DNA from: Candidatus Uabimicrobium amorphum
GTDB taxonomy: Bacteria > Planctomycetota > Uabimicrobiia > Uabimicrobiales > Uabimicrobiaceae
NCBI RefSeq assembly: GCF_009002475.1
Contig: NZ_AP019860.1
Coordinates: 4,836,001-4,900,000, forward strand
DNA: 64,000 nt
Reading direction: 5' to 3'
Under the pieces are notes generated by a model. It was not told where the DNA came from and searched no databases. It saw only the letters and a list, made by a program, of their open reading frames with translations. Shown piece after piece: positions 1-8,358 of the stretch. The position numbers and the translations under genes are program-made. How positions within the stretch are numbered: the first letter of the stretch is position 1; the number at the start of each line of letters is the position of its first letter.

Positions 1-781
1 TATGAAAAAAACGATAGTATAGTTTTGGGAGACCTTGCCCCAACCATTCTTTGCTCTCTTTGTTCAACGAAAAGAACACGTCTCCGCTATAGCAGCAAGG
101 GTAGTCTGTTTTTAGAGACAGAAATAGCGCATCTAGTCCCTCGATTGCTTTTTGGGCTTCCAGACCGTTTTTTCCGGTTAACACGTCGGTGAGCTTGTTT
201 AAATCTAAAATCGAAATTTGATCTTGATAGTTACGAATTTCGTTTTTGTAGTACTCGACGCTACCATTTTTTTCTTTTGTCGCACGTGCAAGTAAACAAA
301 TAACTTGTGCAATACGAAACAACGTTACATAGTAAGTACTATAAGGGTAACGACTGTAATGACGAAATATCTCATTTGACATCGACTCTAGTATTCGCAA
401 ATAAACAGCTTCGTAGTAGCGCATTAAGTAACGAGTGCTCATTTGTTCATGCATTGCTTCAGCAAGCTTGTTATTCACCTCGTCAAAGTACACAACCACT
501 AAATCGCGAAATTCTTGTTGTGCAAAATCACGTAACTGCTGAATCGACATCTCTTTGTTGAGTGTTTTGGTTTTTACATAAGACGGAATAAATATATCGG
601 GAACAATCAATCTTCCATAGACGACAGCATCTGCTAAGTCTTCTTTTAATTTTGTTCCGTTTATATCTATAATCGAATGCGCAAACTTTTGTGGCTCACG
701 GCTAACTTCAATGGCGATTACAGCACGCCCGCGCAAGTTGTCCACATCTCCATATTGTATAGGTAAATAAGGTTTTTCCAT
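1..781 (-). CDS. hypothetical protein, 3' end outside the window
   Basis: The minus strand is open from an ATG at 781 to the window edge, giving about 260 codons with no stop. The start is supported by a good ribosome binding site (AAGGAGA) about six bases upstream. The protein begins MEKPYLPIQYGDVDNLRG and is soluble-looking, with no signal peptide or membrane segment. A Tyr-rich helical middle (RYYEAVYLRILESMS) lies around residues 120-160. I do not recognise the family and assign no function. It lies downstream of the cyclophilin gene on the same strand, separated by a probable terminator hairpin, so it may have its own promoter. Confidence 0.7.
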   Translation of the reverse strand, partial: MEKPYLPIQYGDVDNLRGRAVIAIEVSREPQKFAHSIIDINGTKLKEDLADAVVYGRLIVPDIFIPSYVKTKTLNKEMSIQQLRDFAQQEFRDLVVVYFDEVNNKLAEAMHEQMSTRYLMRYYEAVYLRILESMSNEIFRHYSRYPYSTYYVTLFRIAQVICLLARATKEKNGSVEYYKNEIRNYQDQISILDLNKLTDVLTGKNGLEAQKAIEGLDALFLSLKTDYPCCYSGDVFFSLNKESKEWLGQGLPKLYYRFFH

Positions 782-841
782 TGGAATCTCCTTAATTTTT
801 AAACTAAGTGATCGTTTGCGGTGTTAAATCTCATGAAATTT

Positions 842-866
842 AGAATGTGGAATGTCTCCACATTCT
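842..866 (-). terminator. hairpin after the cyclophilin gene
   Basis: AGAATGTGGA (842-851) pairs perfectly with TCCACATTCT (857-866) around a 5-nt loop, just beyond the cyclophilin stop on the minus strand. On that strand the stem is followed by TAAATTT, a weak U tract, so termination is likely but not certain. Confidence 0.5.
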
Positions 867-874
867 TATGCGTG

Positions 875-1351
875 TTACTCTGTGATCTTAACTTTCATTT
901 CTATGCGATCATGAGGATTGTCAGCACCATCACGTGGTTGAGACACAATTTGGTCAGCTACATCCATTCCGGATGAGACTTTACCAAAGACAGTATATTG
1001 CTTATCTAAAAACAAGGAATCTTTTACTACAATAAAAAATTGGCTACCAGCACTGTTCGGATCACTTGATCTTGCCATTGATAAGATTCCTCTTTTGTGA
1101 GGAGTATTGTTAAATTCGGCATTTACGTTGTATCCTGGTCCACCGGTTCCATGTCTTGAACGATCATTGCTCTTAGAGTTAGGATCTCCTCCCTGAACCA
1201 TAAAACCTGGAATAACACGGTGAAAAGTACAGCCATCGTAAAATCCCTCTTTTGCCAATTTGATAAAATTTTCTACGTGCTTTGGAGCTACGTCTGGCAA
1301 GAATTCCAATTCAATATTTCCAAATTTTGTTTCAATAGTAGCGGTTGCCAT
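875..1351 (-). CDS. cyclophilin-type peptidyl-prolyl cis-trans isomerase
   Basis: This is a 158-aa single-domain cyclophilin, the usual length for bacterial cytosolic PpiB-like enzymes. It catalyses cis/trans isomerisation of Xaa-Pro bonds. The signature FHRVIPGFMVQGGDP (around residues 43-57) includes the catalytic Arg, and GSQFFI (around residues 102-107) carries the hydrophobic pocket residues. It starts directly with the beta-barrel (MATATIETKFGNIELEF), so there is no signal peptide and it should be cytosolic. It lies only 3 bp after the lspA stop on the same strand, suggesting one transcript with lspA and the PurD-like gene. Family assignment is firm; specific substrates are unknown. Confidence 0.95.
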   Translation of the reverse strand: MATATIETKFGNIELEFLPDVAPKHVENFIKLAKEGFYDGCTFHRVIPGFMVQGGDPNSKSNDRSRHGTGGPGYNVNAEFNNTPHKRGILSMARSSDPNSAGSQFFIVVKDSLFLDKQYTVFGKVSSGMDVADQIVSQPRDGADNPHDRIEMKVKITE

Positions 1352-1354
1352 TTC

Positions 1355-2152
1355 TTATGCATCCTTTCTATGCTTTTCTTTATATGAGATATAAAGTTCG
1401 ATTAAACAATATAAAATTACTCCTGTTACAATAAATACATCTGCAAAGTTGAAGGTTGGCCATTGCATAAATCCGAGATTGAAATCTAAAAAATCTCGCA
1501 CTCCATTAAAAAATGTCCTATCCCATAAATTTCCGAATGCCCCAGAGGTAATAAATGCCAGTGGAATCATGTACGGTTTGCTTTTGTCATTGCGAAAAAC
1601 AATAAACAAGATGAAACAAATCGCAACAAGTGAAAATATCGTTAAAACAATTGTTTGGCCCTGTAAAATTCCCCAAATCGCACCGCGATTCATCACAATG
1701 AGAAAACTAAAAAAAGAAGAGGAAACATGTAGTTTGTCTTCTTGAGGTTTTACAAAAAAACGTTTGCCGTTTTGCCAATCTTTCACAATCCACATGTCTT
1801 TTGCCCTTTGGATAAAGGCGCGATCTTTTATTTCGTATCCCTGTTCTTTGAAAATTTTCTTTAAAGTTGGACTCACGCGACGGTGATATAGTTCCGACTT
1901 ATATTTCATGTCGATGGTAAATTTTTTGTATGCGTGTAAAATTTCCAAAGGTTCGTAGTCTTTTTTTACGTAAACATAAGGTTTTTGATCGTCATAGAGT
2001 ATCCTCATGTCTTTATCTTGAGGAGCGGCGTCAGCAATGACAACCGAAAAATAATCAAAAACATACTTTTTGCTCGCAATGTCCACTACAAACAGAGTGA
2101 TGACTATCGCAAAAAATATAATAATGTCTTTAGTTTTCATAAATCGATTCAC
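1355..2152 (-). CDS. lspA: prolipoprotein signal peptidase II with a ~105-residue insertion
   Basis: Lipoprotein signal peptidase cleaves the signal peptide of diacylglyceryl-modified prolipoproteins in the inner membrane. All family motifs are present: NRGA at about residue 155, GNLWDR at 207-212, VRDF with catalytic Asp at about 220, and FNFAD with catalytic Asp at about 238, within four predicted membrane segments. It is 265 aa rather than the usual 155-175. The excess lies between TM1 (residues 8-24, with VDIASKKYV matching the usual DQxTK motif) and the NxGA motif. It is a charged, soluble-looking stretch of about residues 40-145 that should face the periplasm. The start could be the ATG at 2152 or the one four codons in. 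It is 10 bp downstream of the PurD-like gene. Several lipoproteins in this window are plausible substrates. Confidence 0.9.
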   Translation of the reverse strand: MNRFMKTKDIIIFFAIVITLFVVDIASKKYVFDYFSVVIADAAPQDKDMRILYDDQKPYVYVKKDYEPLEILHAYKKFTIDMKYKSELYHRRVSPTLKKIFKEQGYEIKDRAFIQRAKDMWIVKDWQNGKRFFVKPQEDKLHVSSSFFSFLIVMNRGAIWGILQGQTIVLTIFSLVAICFILFIVFRNDKSKPYMIPLAFITSGAFGNLWDRTFFNGVRDFLDFNLGFMQWPTFNFADVFIVTGVILYCLIELYISYKEKHRKDA

Positions 2153-2162
2153 ATATTAAAGA

Positions 2163-3449
2163 TTATTTATTTTTGTTTTTATTCGTTATTTGTGGAATGC
2201 GAAATACAATATCTTCTTTTAAGTCATTGTAAGCGACACTCTCTTGCATATTTTTATAGGTTCCGTTTACGGTTTTCCCTGTGGAGACGATTCCTAGAAT
2301 TCTTTCTCCTGTTCCCCAAACTGTGTCACGCATTCGTTTGGTTTTCCCACAAAAAACCTTGGTGTTTTCATCTTCTTCATCCATGGGGAAGATCGGAAGT
2401 TTTACATGCCCCCCGGCTGATTTGATTTGATTTTCTTTTGCGGCAACAAGTCCTACCACAGAGTGCTTGCTCCACTGGATATTGAGATTTTCTAGTGTAC
2501 CATTTAAAGTATGAAGTATCAAATCAACAAAGTCACCCTGATATACATTTAGCAAAACTTGTGCCAATATATCGCTCCATTGGATTTTGAAGTCCAAAAC
2601 ACGTGCACCCTTTTCCGTTATAACCATATCGACGGTGAGAAAACCTTTGTAGGAATGATATTGCCGATTGATCGCATGTACAAGTGGTACAATGACTTCA
2701 CGTTCAATGTGGTGTATCATTCTTGGGGACGCACAATTTACCGGAGAAAATGCTCCCAATTTTATTGGGTAGCGATTACCATCGACAAATTCTCTGACAA
2801 TTTGGCATGCTGGGAAGGGGATTATTGTCTGGCGATCAATCAATATTGTCATGGAGATAATGTCACCATGAATAAAATTTTCGATAATGACGCGCTCCCC
2901 TGCTTCACCAAAAACTTTTTGCTTCATTACTTTGTCTAAGTGGGAAACGACATGCTCCATGGAATGACATACCACTGTTCCCGCAAGAGCCGTCCCCTCT
3001 ATTTTTAGCACTAGAGGAAATTGCGCATGTTCGCAAAAATTCATGACTCCATCAATATTTTCAAATACATGGTATGGAGAAGTTGGTATGGAGTAGTGTC
3101 GCATAAGTTCTTTAGCAACTACACGACTAGCTCCTATCTCGGCTTGTTTTGCACGCGGAGCAAAAATACGCAGCTTTTCTTTGTGAAATTGATCCGCAAT
3201 CCCGTCAGCAATAAGGCGGTAGGGGCCTACAAGTGTTAGGTCGATTTTTTGTTCTTTGGCGAATTTTAATATCTGAAAGTAATCTGTTTCGGGAATATTT
3301 AAGCATTCCGCAATGTCACGCATCCCTTCATTTCCAGGAGCGGCATATATCTCTGCTACTTTGGGTGATTGTTTTAGTTTCCAAACCAGTGAGTGCTCTA
3401 GGATTCCACCACCGATGACTAAAACTTTTAAATTTTTATTTTTTGGCAT
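2163..3449 (-). CDS. PurD-like ATP-grasp protein, probably lacking GAR synthetase activity
   Basis: The 428-aa protein aligns along its length with phosphoribosylamine-glycine ligase (PurD): an N-terminal Rossmann-like segment (KVLVIGGG, EHSLVWKLKQSP, APGNEG), the VGP turn at 74-76, an ATP-grasp region and a C-terminal domain. Several residues conserved in PurD are changed. VGPEAPL reads VGPYRLI. The ATP-binding KADGLAAGKG is KIEGTALAG (149-157). GGMGAYSP is reduced to KLGAFSP. The metal/ADP motif EFNxRFGDPExQ is DFKIQWSDILAQ (286-297). Catalysis as PurD is therefore doubtful; a diverged ligase or a regulatory paralogue is possible. It is the first gene of the likely purD-like/lspA/cyclophilin transcript. 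There is no clear Shine-Dalgarno sequence before the ATG. Confidence 0.75.
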   Translation of the reverse strand: MPKNKNLKVLVIGGGILEHSLVWKLKQSPKVAEIYAAPGNEGMRDIAECLNIPETDYFQILKFAKEQKIDLTLVGPYRLIADGIADQFHKEKLRIFAPRAKQAEIGASRVVAKELMRHYSIPTSPYHVFENIDGVMNFCEHAQFPLVLKIEGTALAGTVVCHSMEHVVSHLDKVMKQKVFGEAGERVIIENFIHGDIISMTILIDRQTIIPFPACQIVREFVDGNRYPIKLGAFSPVNCASPRMIHHIEREVIVPLVHAINRQYHSYKGFLTVDMVITEKGARVLDFKIQWSDILAQVLLNVYQGDFVDLILHTLNGTLENLNIQWSKHSVVGLVAAKENQIKSAGGHVKLPIFPMDEEDENTKVFCGKTKRMRDTVWGTGERILGIVSTGKTVNGTYKNMQESVAYNDLKEDIVFRIPQITNKNKNK

Positions 3450-3841
3450 ATTTTTAGATAAACTCTAGATATTTTGATTATCGAGTATGTATTCTCTGAA
3501 ATTACATAACAAAATGGTTTTTTGACAAAGAACAAACTTTCTGTCGAAAGATATATCTATATATCAAACGAGCAAAGTATGTTTTTTGTTTGAATAATAG
3601 TTTATGTAAAGTTCATACCCCAAAAAATATCAAAATAAGATGTATGAACGTATTCTATATACTATATTTTCAAGTATAACAAAAATCGGCTCAGAACGAT
3701 GAAGTTTTTCTAAAAAGGCGAAAGTTTTCTTGTTTGTAATATATTTTTTGTTTACAGTGTAAACACGTCTTTAACACAAAGAATCGTGGTAAGTTTGTAG
3801 AATCTAGCATGTTTAGAAAAATAATCAGAATACGGTGAAAA
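3450..3841. other. divergent intergenic region between the PurD-like gene and a kinase gene
   Basis: These 392 AT-rich bases separate divergent genes and should hold both promoters. I see a TTGACA at 3522-3527 without a well-spaced -10, and the palindrome listed separately at 3749-3765. No coding signal or RNA gene is apparent. Confidence 0.5.
3749..3765. promoter_or_regulatory. perfect 8-1-8 palindrome, candidate operator
   Basis: TGTTTACAGTGTAAACA is a perfect inverted repeat of two 8-bp arms around one base. It sits 76 bp before the kinase start at 3842 in a divergent promoter region. The symmetry and position suit a dimeric repressor site; the cognate regulator is unknown. A half-site-like TGTTTACA also appears near 12719. 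Confidence 0.4.
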
Positions 3842-6316
3842 ATGGATGTCACACAAAATCAATCAATTGTTCAGCGTTACAAAATCTTGAAAGAAATCGG
3901 TCAAGGAGGTATGGGGCGCGTTTACAAAGCGTATGATAAAAACTTAGATACGGAAGTTGCCATCAAGGTTTTGTTGGCAGGTGAAAGTGCCAATGACAAA
4001 CAAAAAACGCGTTTTTTACGCGAAGCACAAGCGCTTTTGGCTTTGCGACATAAGAATATTATTCATATTTACGATGTTTTTTCACAGCCGCAGTTATTTT
4101 TTACAATGGAATATGTCGATGGTTGCACTCTAAGAGAGTATCAACAACAGCATTCACGCAAGCAAACGATTGACGTACTTATGAAAGTTGCGAGAGCAGT
4201 ACATTACATGCATGAAAATGGCATTATCCATCGCGATTTAAAACCAAGCAATATATTGGTGACAAAAGAGGGAGAGCCTGTTGTGATGGATTTTGGTCTT
4301 GCAAAAATGATGGACTCTAGTGGTACACTGACCAAAACAGGGGATGTAATGGGGACAGTGAAATACGCTTCTCCAGAGCAAATTTTTGGTAAGCCTGTAG
4401 ACAAAACTACGGATATTTATTCTTTGGGGGTCATTCTTTATGAAATTGTGTACAAGCGTAATTTGTTCGAGGCAAAAAGCCATGAAAATTTATTGTTCGC
4501 GATTTTAAACGACAAACCGGAGTTCACCGGAAACGTATCGGGAGAGTTGCAACGCATTTGTAAAAAAGCGTTGGCAAAAAATAAAGAACAACGCTACGAA
4601 AATGCCGCACAGTTTGCACGAGATCTGCGTAATTTCCAAAACGGTATGCGTACAAGAAGTCGTAGTAAGCAAGGTGGGTCTTTGCACATTGTCGGAATCG
4701 TTGTTGCCGCTGTGGTGTTCATTTTTGCTTTGCTGGGGATTTTTTTGCAACAAAGTACCGAAGAAATCCCATATGAAAAAACGACCAATAGCGCCACCAA
4801 AGAGGCGCAACAACACTTTGCTCGATACTTAGATAGTTACGAAAAATACGAACTTGAAGAAGCATGGCAACATTTGAAAAACGCCATCGCGCAGAATCCT
4901 CGTCCGGCATACTATGTTCACGCTTGGCACTTAAATTCATGTTTTATACGCTATGGTTGGGATGATCCTATCATCAAACTCAAGAGAAAACTTATCCAGA
5001 AAGAGTTTTCTTCGATCTTAACCGCGGAGTTTTTTGCGCGTCTTCAATCGAGTGAGGATTTTTTAGATATTTACTCTTTGGCGTTGATAAAACAGATGAA
5101 AAAATCTGCCACACGCGCAGAACTCATCGCGGAATTTGAGAAGTGTTGGAAAAAATCCTCTTATTCGCAAGCTGCAGAGAGGTTATTGGGTCTATACTAC
5201 CATGAAAAAGGTTTTGATTATGCACAACGTTTCTTTTTAAGTATAAAGAAAAAGTCACCTAGTTTATATGAGAAGCATGCATATCTTTGCAAACTAGAAA
5301 AGCGCGACAGCTATCGTTCGTATCTTACAGCGGCAAACAAAGGACATCTCGATGCAAAATGTTCGGTTGCTGCGATGGATAAAACTTCCTTTGAACCTAT
5401 TGCAAACGAAGGGTACGCACGTGCGATTCGCGCTGTGTGTCAAAGTCATTTAGCAAAAAGGTCTGCTGATGCAGAGAAGTGGTTGAAAAGATTACAAAAC
5501 AAACAGCAGCAATTGCTGGCATATAGCCTTTATGATTTGGAAGGTTTTATAGAAAAAGGGTTAGATAAAAACAAGTTAAAAGCGCAACACCATTTTGATA
5601 ATTTTCGCATGCTGTTTGATTGTTTCTATGTTGATCTTGCATGGTGTGAAATTCGTGAGGCGATACGTTTAGATCCCGACAACTTTGTGTACTACATCTA
5701 TGCATCTCAGCTGTACATGACCGTGCTATATTTTGTGTATGAGAAGCCAGATGATAAAAACGAAGCAAGGCAAAAAGAAATCGCAGATACCTTGCGCATT
5801 GTGAAGAATATGGTACCGGAAAATCCACAAACCGCAGAAGAAAAGTCAGCAAAAGCGGTCTATTTATGGTATTTGCAAAAGAAAACGCTGGGCGGTAAGC
5901 TTTTCGAAGAGGCTTACGAAAAACACGGTTGCCAAGATTTTTTTCCCAACTTATTGAGCTACTACATTGAATTTGGCAAACATGAAAAGGCATTTAGATT
6001 AAGTAAAAAAGTTATGTATAGTGACGACTCTACTTCGCGAGCGGTACTTGCGTGCGGAAGAGTGTTTAATGGCAACGAAAGAGTGGCTGCTTATGAAAAA
6101 TCAGGAAAGTTAGGTAATATCAATGGGCAGTGTGCTTTTTACGATGTTCGAAAACGGCAAAATCATCGTTTGTGGTTGTCGATTGCACTGGCGGATTTTT
6201 ACCGCGCTTTTTCCCACTTACAAAGAATAGATAGACGACACCAATACTACTGGTCGAAACACGCACATCGCAAATTAAAAGATTGGTCGGGTTACAGTGT
6301 GGCCAGTTTGCGTTAA
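3842..6316 (+). CDS. receptor-type Ser/Thr protein kinase with helical-repeat ectodomain
   Basis: An 824-aa PknB-type (Hanks) kinase. Residues about 13-265 form the kinase domain with intact motifs: GQGGMG loop, VAIKVL lysine, HRDLKPSN catalytic loop near 129, MDFGLAK near 148 and YASPEQ. A juxtamembrane Arg/Lys stretch precedes one TM segment (about 280-300). The remaining ~520 residues, predicted outside the cytoplasm, contain TPR/Sel1-like repeats such as EAWQHLKNAIAQNP and CEIREAIRLDPDN. It probably senses something through the repeats and phosphorylates cytosolic Ser/Thr targets. The ATG at 3842 is preceded by a weak purine stretch (GGTGAAAA). It sits alone with comM downstream. The last ~40 residues look less repeat-like than the rest, but no frameshift is evident. 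Confidence 0.9.
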   Translation: MDVTQNQSIVQRYKILKEIGQGGMGRVYKAYDKNLDTEVAIKVLLAGESANDKQKTRFLREAQALLALRHKNIIHIYDVFSQPQLFFTMEYVDGCTLREYQQQHSRKQTIDVLMKVARAVHYMHENGIIHRDLKPSNILVTKEGEPVVMDFGLAKMMDSSGTLTKTGDVMGTVKYASPEQIFGKPVDKTTDIYSLGVILYEIVYKRNLFEAKSHENLLFAILNDKPEFTGNVSGELQRICKKALAKNKEQRYENAAQFARDLRNFQNGMRTRSRSKQGGSLHIVGIVVAAVVFIFALLGIFLQQSTEEIPYEKTTNSATKEAQQHFARYLDSYEKYELEEAWQHLKNAIAQNPRPAYYVHAWHLNSCFIRYGWDDPIIKLKRKLIQKEFSSILTAEFFARLQSSEDFLDIYSLALIKQMKKSATRAELIAEFEKCWKKSSYSQAAERLLGLYYHEKGFDYAQRFFLSIKKKSPSLYEKHAYLCKLEKRDSYRSYLTAANKGHLDAKCSVAAMDKTSFEPIANEGYARAIRAVCQSHLAKRSADAEKWLKRLQNKQQQLLAYSLYDLEGFIEKGLDKNKLKAQHHFDNFRMLFDCFYVDLAWCEIREAIRLDPDNFVYYIYASQLYMTVLYFVYEKPDDKNEARQKEIADTLRIVKNMVPENPQTAEEKSAKAVYLWYLQKKTLGGKLFEEAYEKHGCQDFFPNLLSYYIEFGKHEKAFRLSKKVMYSDDSTSRAVLACGRVFNGNERVAAYEKSGKLGNINGQCAFYDVRKRQNHRLWLSIALADFYRAFSHLQRIDRRHQYYWSKHAHRKLKDWSGYSVASLR

Positions 6317-6393
6317 AAGCGGCCACTGACTTGTCGCAAGCATTCTTATAATACTTTTTTGTAACATAATTACTATTGCAAAGGAGTATTTGA

Positions 6394-7893
6394 ATGCTTT
6401 CTAAATTGTGGAGCATGACCGTTGTTGGTGTCGATGGAATCCTCATCGAGATAGAAATTGACATAAGCAATAAGCTACCGCGCTTTGATATCGTAGGACT
6501 TCCCGATACGGCGATTCGCGAGGCAAAGTACCGCGTGCGCACAGCGATCAATAATTCAGGTTTCGAGTTTCCGTATGCGCGAATACTGATAAACCTTGCA
6601 CCTGCGAATATTAAGAAACAAGGACCACGTTACGATTTGCCTATTGCGTTGGGGTTGTTAATGGCGAGTGGACAAATGGACAATACGCCATTTCATGATA
6701 CAGTGATTATAGGTGAGCTTGCTCTTGATGGTAGTGTACGAGCGGTACCCGGAATTTTGAGTATGGCCCTTGCAGCGCAATCGTATGGCTTGAAAAAGTT
6801 CGTGTGTGCAAAGGACAATGCTGCGGAAGCGGCGGTGGTAAACAATATAGATGTCTACCCTATCCATTCACTACGCAGTATTGACAATATTTTTCGCGAG
6901 AAATATATCAAAACCGCAACAAAAAACGAGGACAAAAAATATCACTTTGACTACAATGAGGTGGTGGGCCAAGAGATGGTAAAACGCGCGGTTTTAATTG
7001 CCGCAGCAGGACAGCATCATTTTTTGTTGTGTGGCTCACCGGGATGTGGTAAGTCGATGATTGCCAAACGTTTTGCGACGATACTACCAACACTTAGCGA
7101 AAGCGAGTCTATAGAGTCTACTCAAGTTTACAGCGTCGCCGGTTTGGCGAACGGTCTTGTGAAAAAGCCTCCATTTCGCGCACCACACCATAACATAAGT
7201 AGTGTTGCTCTTGTGGGTGGGGGAAGCTTTCCGCAACCTGGAGAGATAAGTCTTGCGCATAATGGAGTGCTGTTTCTCGATGAATTGCCAGAATTTTCGC
7301 GCAAAACGTTGGATATGTTACGTCAGCCACTCGAAGATGGTGGGGTGACCATTTCGCGTGCGCAGTATAAAGTGTTGTTCCCGTGTAAATTTACACTTGT
7401 TGCGGCGATGAACCCTTGCCCTTGTGGTTACTATGGCGATGAGCATCGTATGTGCAATTGTCCCGAGTATATGGTGCAAAGATACCAAAAACGCATCTCT
7501 GGTCCTTTGTTAGATCGTTTTGATTTACATATAAACGTAAGACGTGTGGAACAACAGTTTCTCATTCAATCGCAAACATCTACGAGCTCTAGTGAAATGC
7601 GTCGTCTGGTTATTGAGGCTCGTACACGACAAGAAAAGCGTTTTGCTACCCACAACATAAAAACAAATGCACAAATGTCGCTAAATTTGATAAAAAAATT
7701 TTGCAAATTATGCGAAGAAAGTGAAAGCTTAATAAAGAAAGCAAATGAATCGAGTGGTTTTAGCGCGAGGTCGTATCAAAAAATTTTAAAAATTAGCCGC
7801 ACCATTGCTGATCTTGACCAAAGCGAGGTGGTGAGGCGCAAACATGTTGCCGAGGCGCTACAGTATCGTTTTTTGGATACGAGTCCGTTTTAG
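6394..7893 (+). CDS. comM: YifB/ComM family Mg-chelatase-like AAA+ ATPase
   Basis: This 499-aa protein matches ComM/YifB across its full length. An N-terminal ChlI-like domain (MTVVGVDGILIEIE, PRFDIVGLPDTAIREA, NLAPANIKKQGPRYDLPIAL) is followed by a AAA+ module with Walker A GSPGCGKS near residue 213 and Walker B GVLFLDELPEF near 290. Next come a cysteine cluster (NPCPCGYYGDEHRMCNCP) and the C-terminal Mg-chelatase helical domain. In Vibrio and Acinetobacter, ComM is a hexameric helicase promoting branch migration during natural transformation; whether this organism is transformable cannot be told here. A clear RBS (AAAGGAG) precedes the ATG. It follows the kinase gene by 77 bp. Confidence 0.93.
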   Translation: MLSKLWSMTVVGVDGILIEIEIDISNKLPRFDIVGLPDTAIREAKYRVRTAINNSGFEFPYARILINLAPANIKKQGPRYDLPIALGLLMASGQMDNTPFHDTVIIGELALDGSVRAVPGILSMALAAQSYGLKKFVCAKDNAAEAAVVNNIDVYPIHSLRSIDNIFREKYIKTATKNEDKKYHFDYNEVVGQEMVKRAVLIAAAGQHHFLLCGSPGCGKSMIAKRFATILPTLSESESIESTQVYSVAGLANGLVKKPPFRAPHHNISSVALVGGGSFPQPGEISLAHNGVLFLDELPEFSRKTLDMLRQPLEDGGVTISRAQYKVLFPCKFTLVAAMNPCPCGYYGDEHRMCNCPEYMVQRYQKRISGPLLDRFDLHINVRRVEQQFLIQSQTSTSSSEMRRLVIEARTRQEKRFATHNIKTNAQMSLNLIKKFCKLCEESESLIKKANESSGFSARSYQKILKISRTIADLDQSEVVRRKHVAEALQYRFLDTSPF

Positions 7894-8358
7894 AAATATT
7901 ATTTGGTTTCCATTGCGCAGAAATGTTGATAACGGTCATTTCTGCGAAAGTCGGAATCCACGATTTGTTGTTCATTTGTGAACGCCATCATCCCCAGTTT
8001 AACAAGGGATTACGTAGGGGAAATGCTTTTTTGTTGTTTAGATTCGTCGTTCATTTTTGATATAACACGTTGTGTCATAAAAAATTATTTTATTTATAGT
8101 TCAAACAATTATTGCAAAAAATGCGTAATAGTATAAGGAAGTAAAAGCGCCTCAAAATTTGTGTTTTATAGAGTTTTGGCCTTGTATACGATTTTCAATT
8201 CACACTTGGAGATGGTACACCGGCAAAATTTAAAAATTTCAATGTATAAATTACATTACTTTTTTAGACCGCCAAATCCTCTCTATATTCAAAATTTTGA
8301 CTTTTTTACCTCTATTGTGCTGCCAAAAGCATAATTTTAAATGTGAAGGAGATTGTTA
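7894..8358. repeat. 465-bp intergenic region with a degenerate interspersed repeat
   Basis: CGCAGAAATG (7916-7925) pairs perfectly with CATTTCTGCG (7937-7946) right after comM, a possible terminator without a U tract. Its right arm continues into GTCATTTCTGCGAAAG at 7935-7950, a decayed relative of the GTCATYCCYGC-type hairpins at 52 kb. The remaining ~400 bp is AT-rich and non-coding as far as I can see, and should hold the promoter of the PDZ gene that follows. Confidence 0.45.

Noticed and set aside
6120..6316. Frameshift at the end of the receptor kinase
   Set aside because: The tail looks less repeat-like, but no alternative frame continues TPR-like sequence beyond it, so the stop is accepted.
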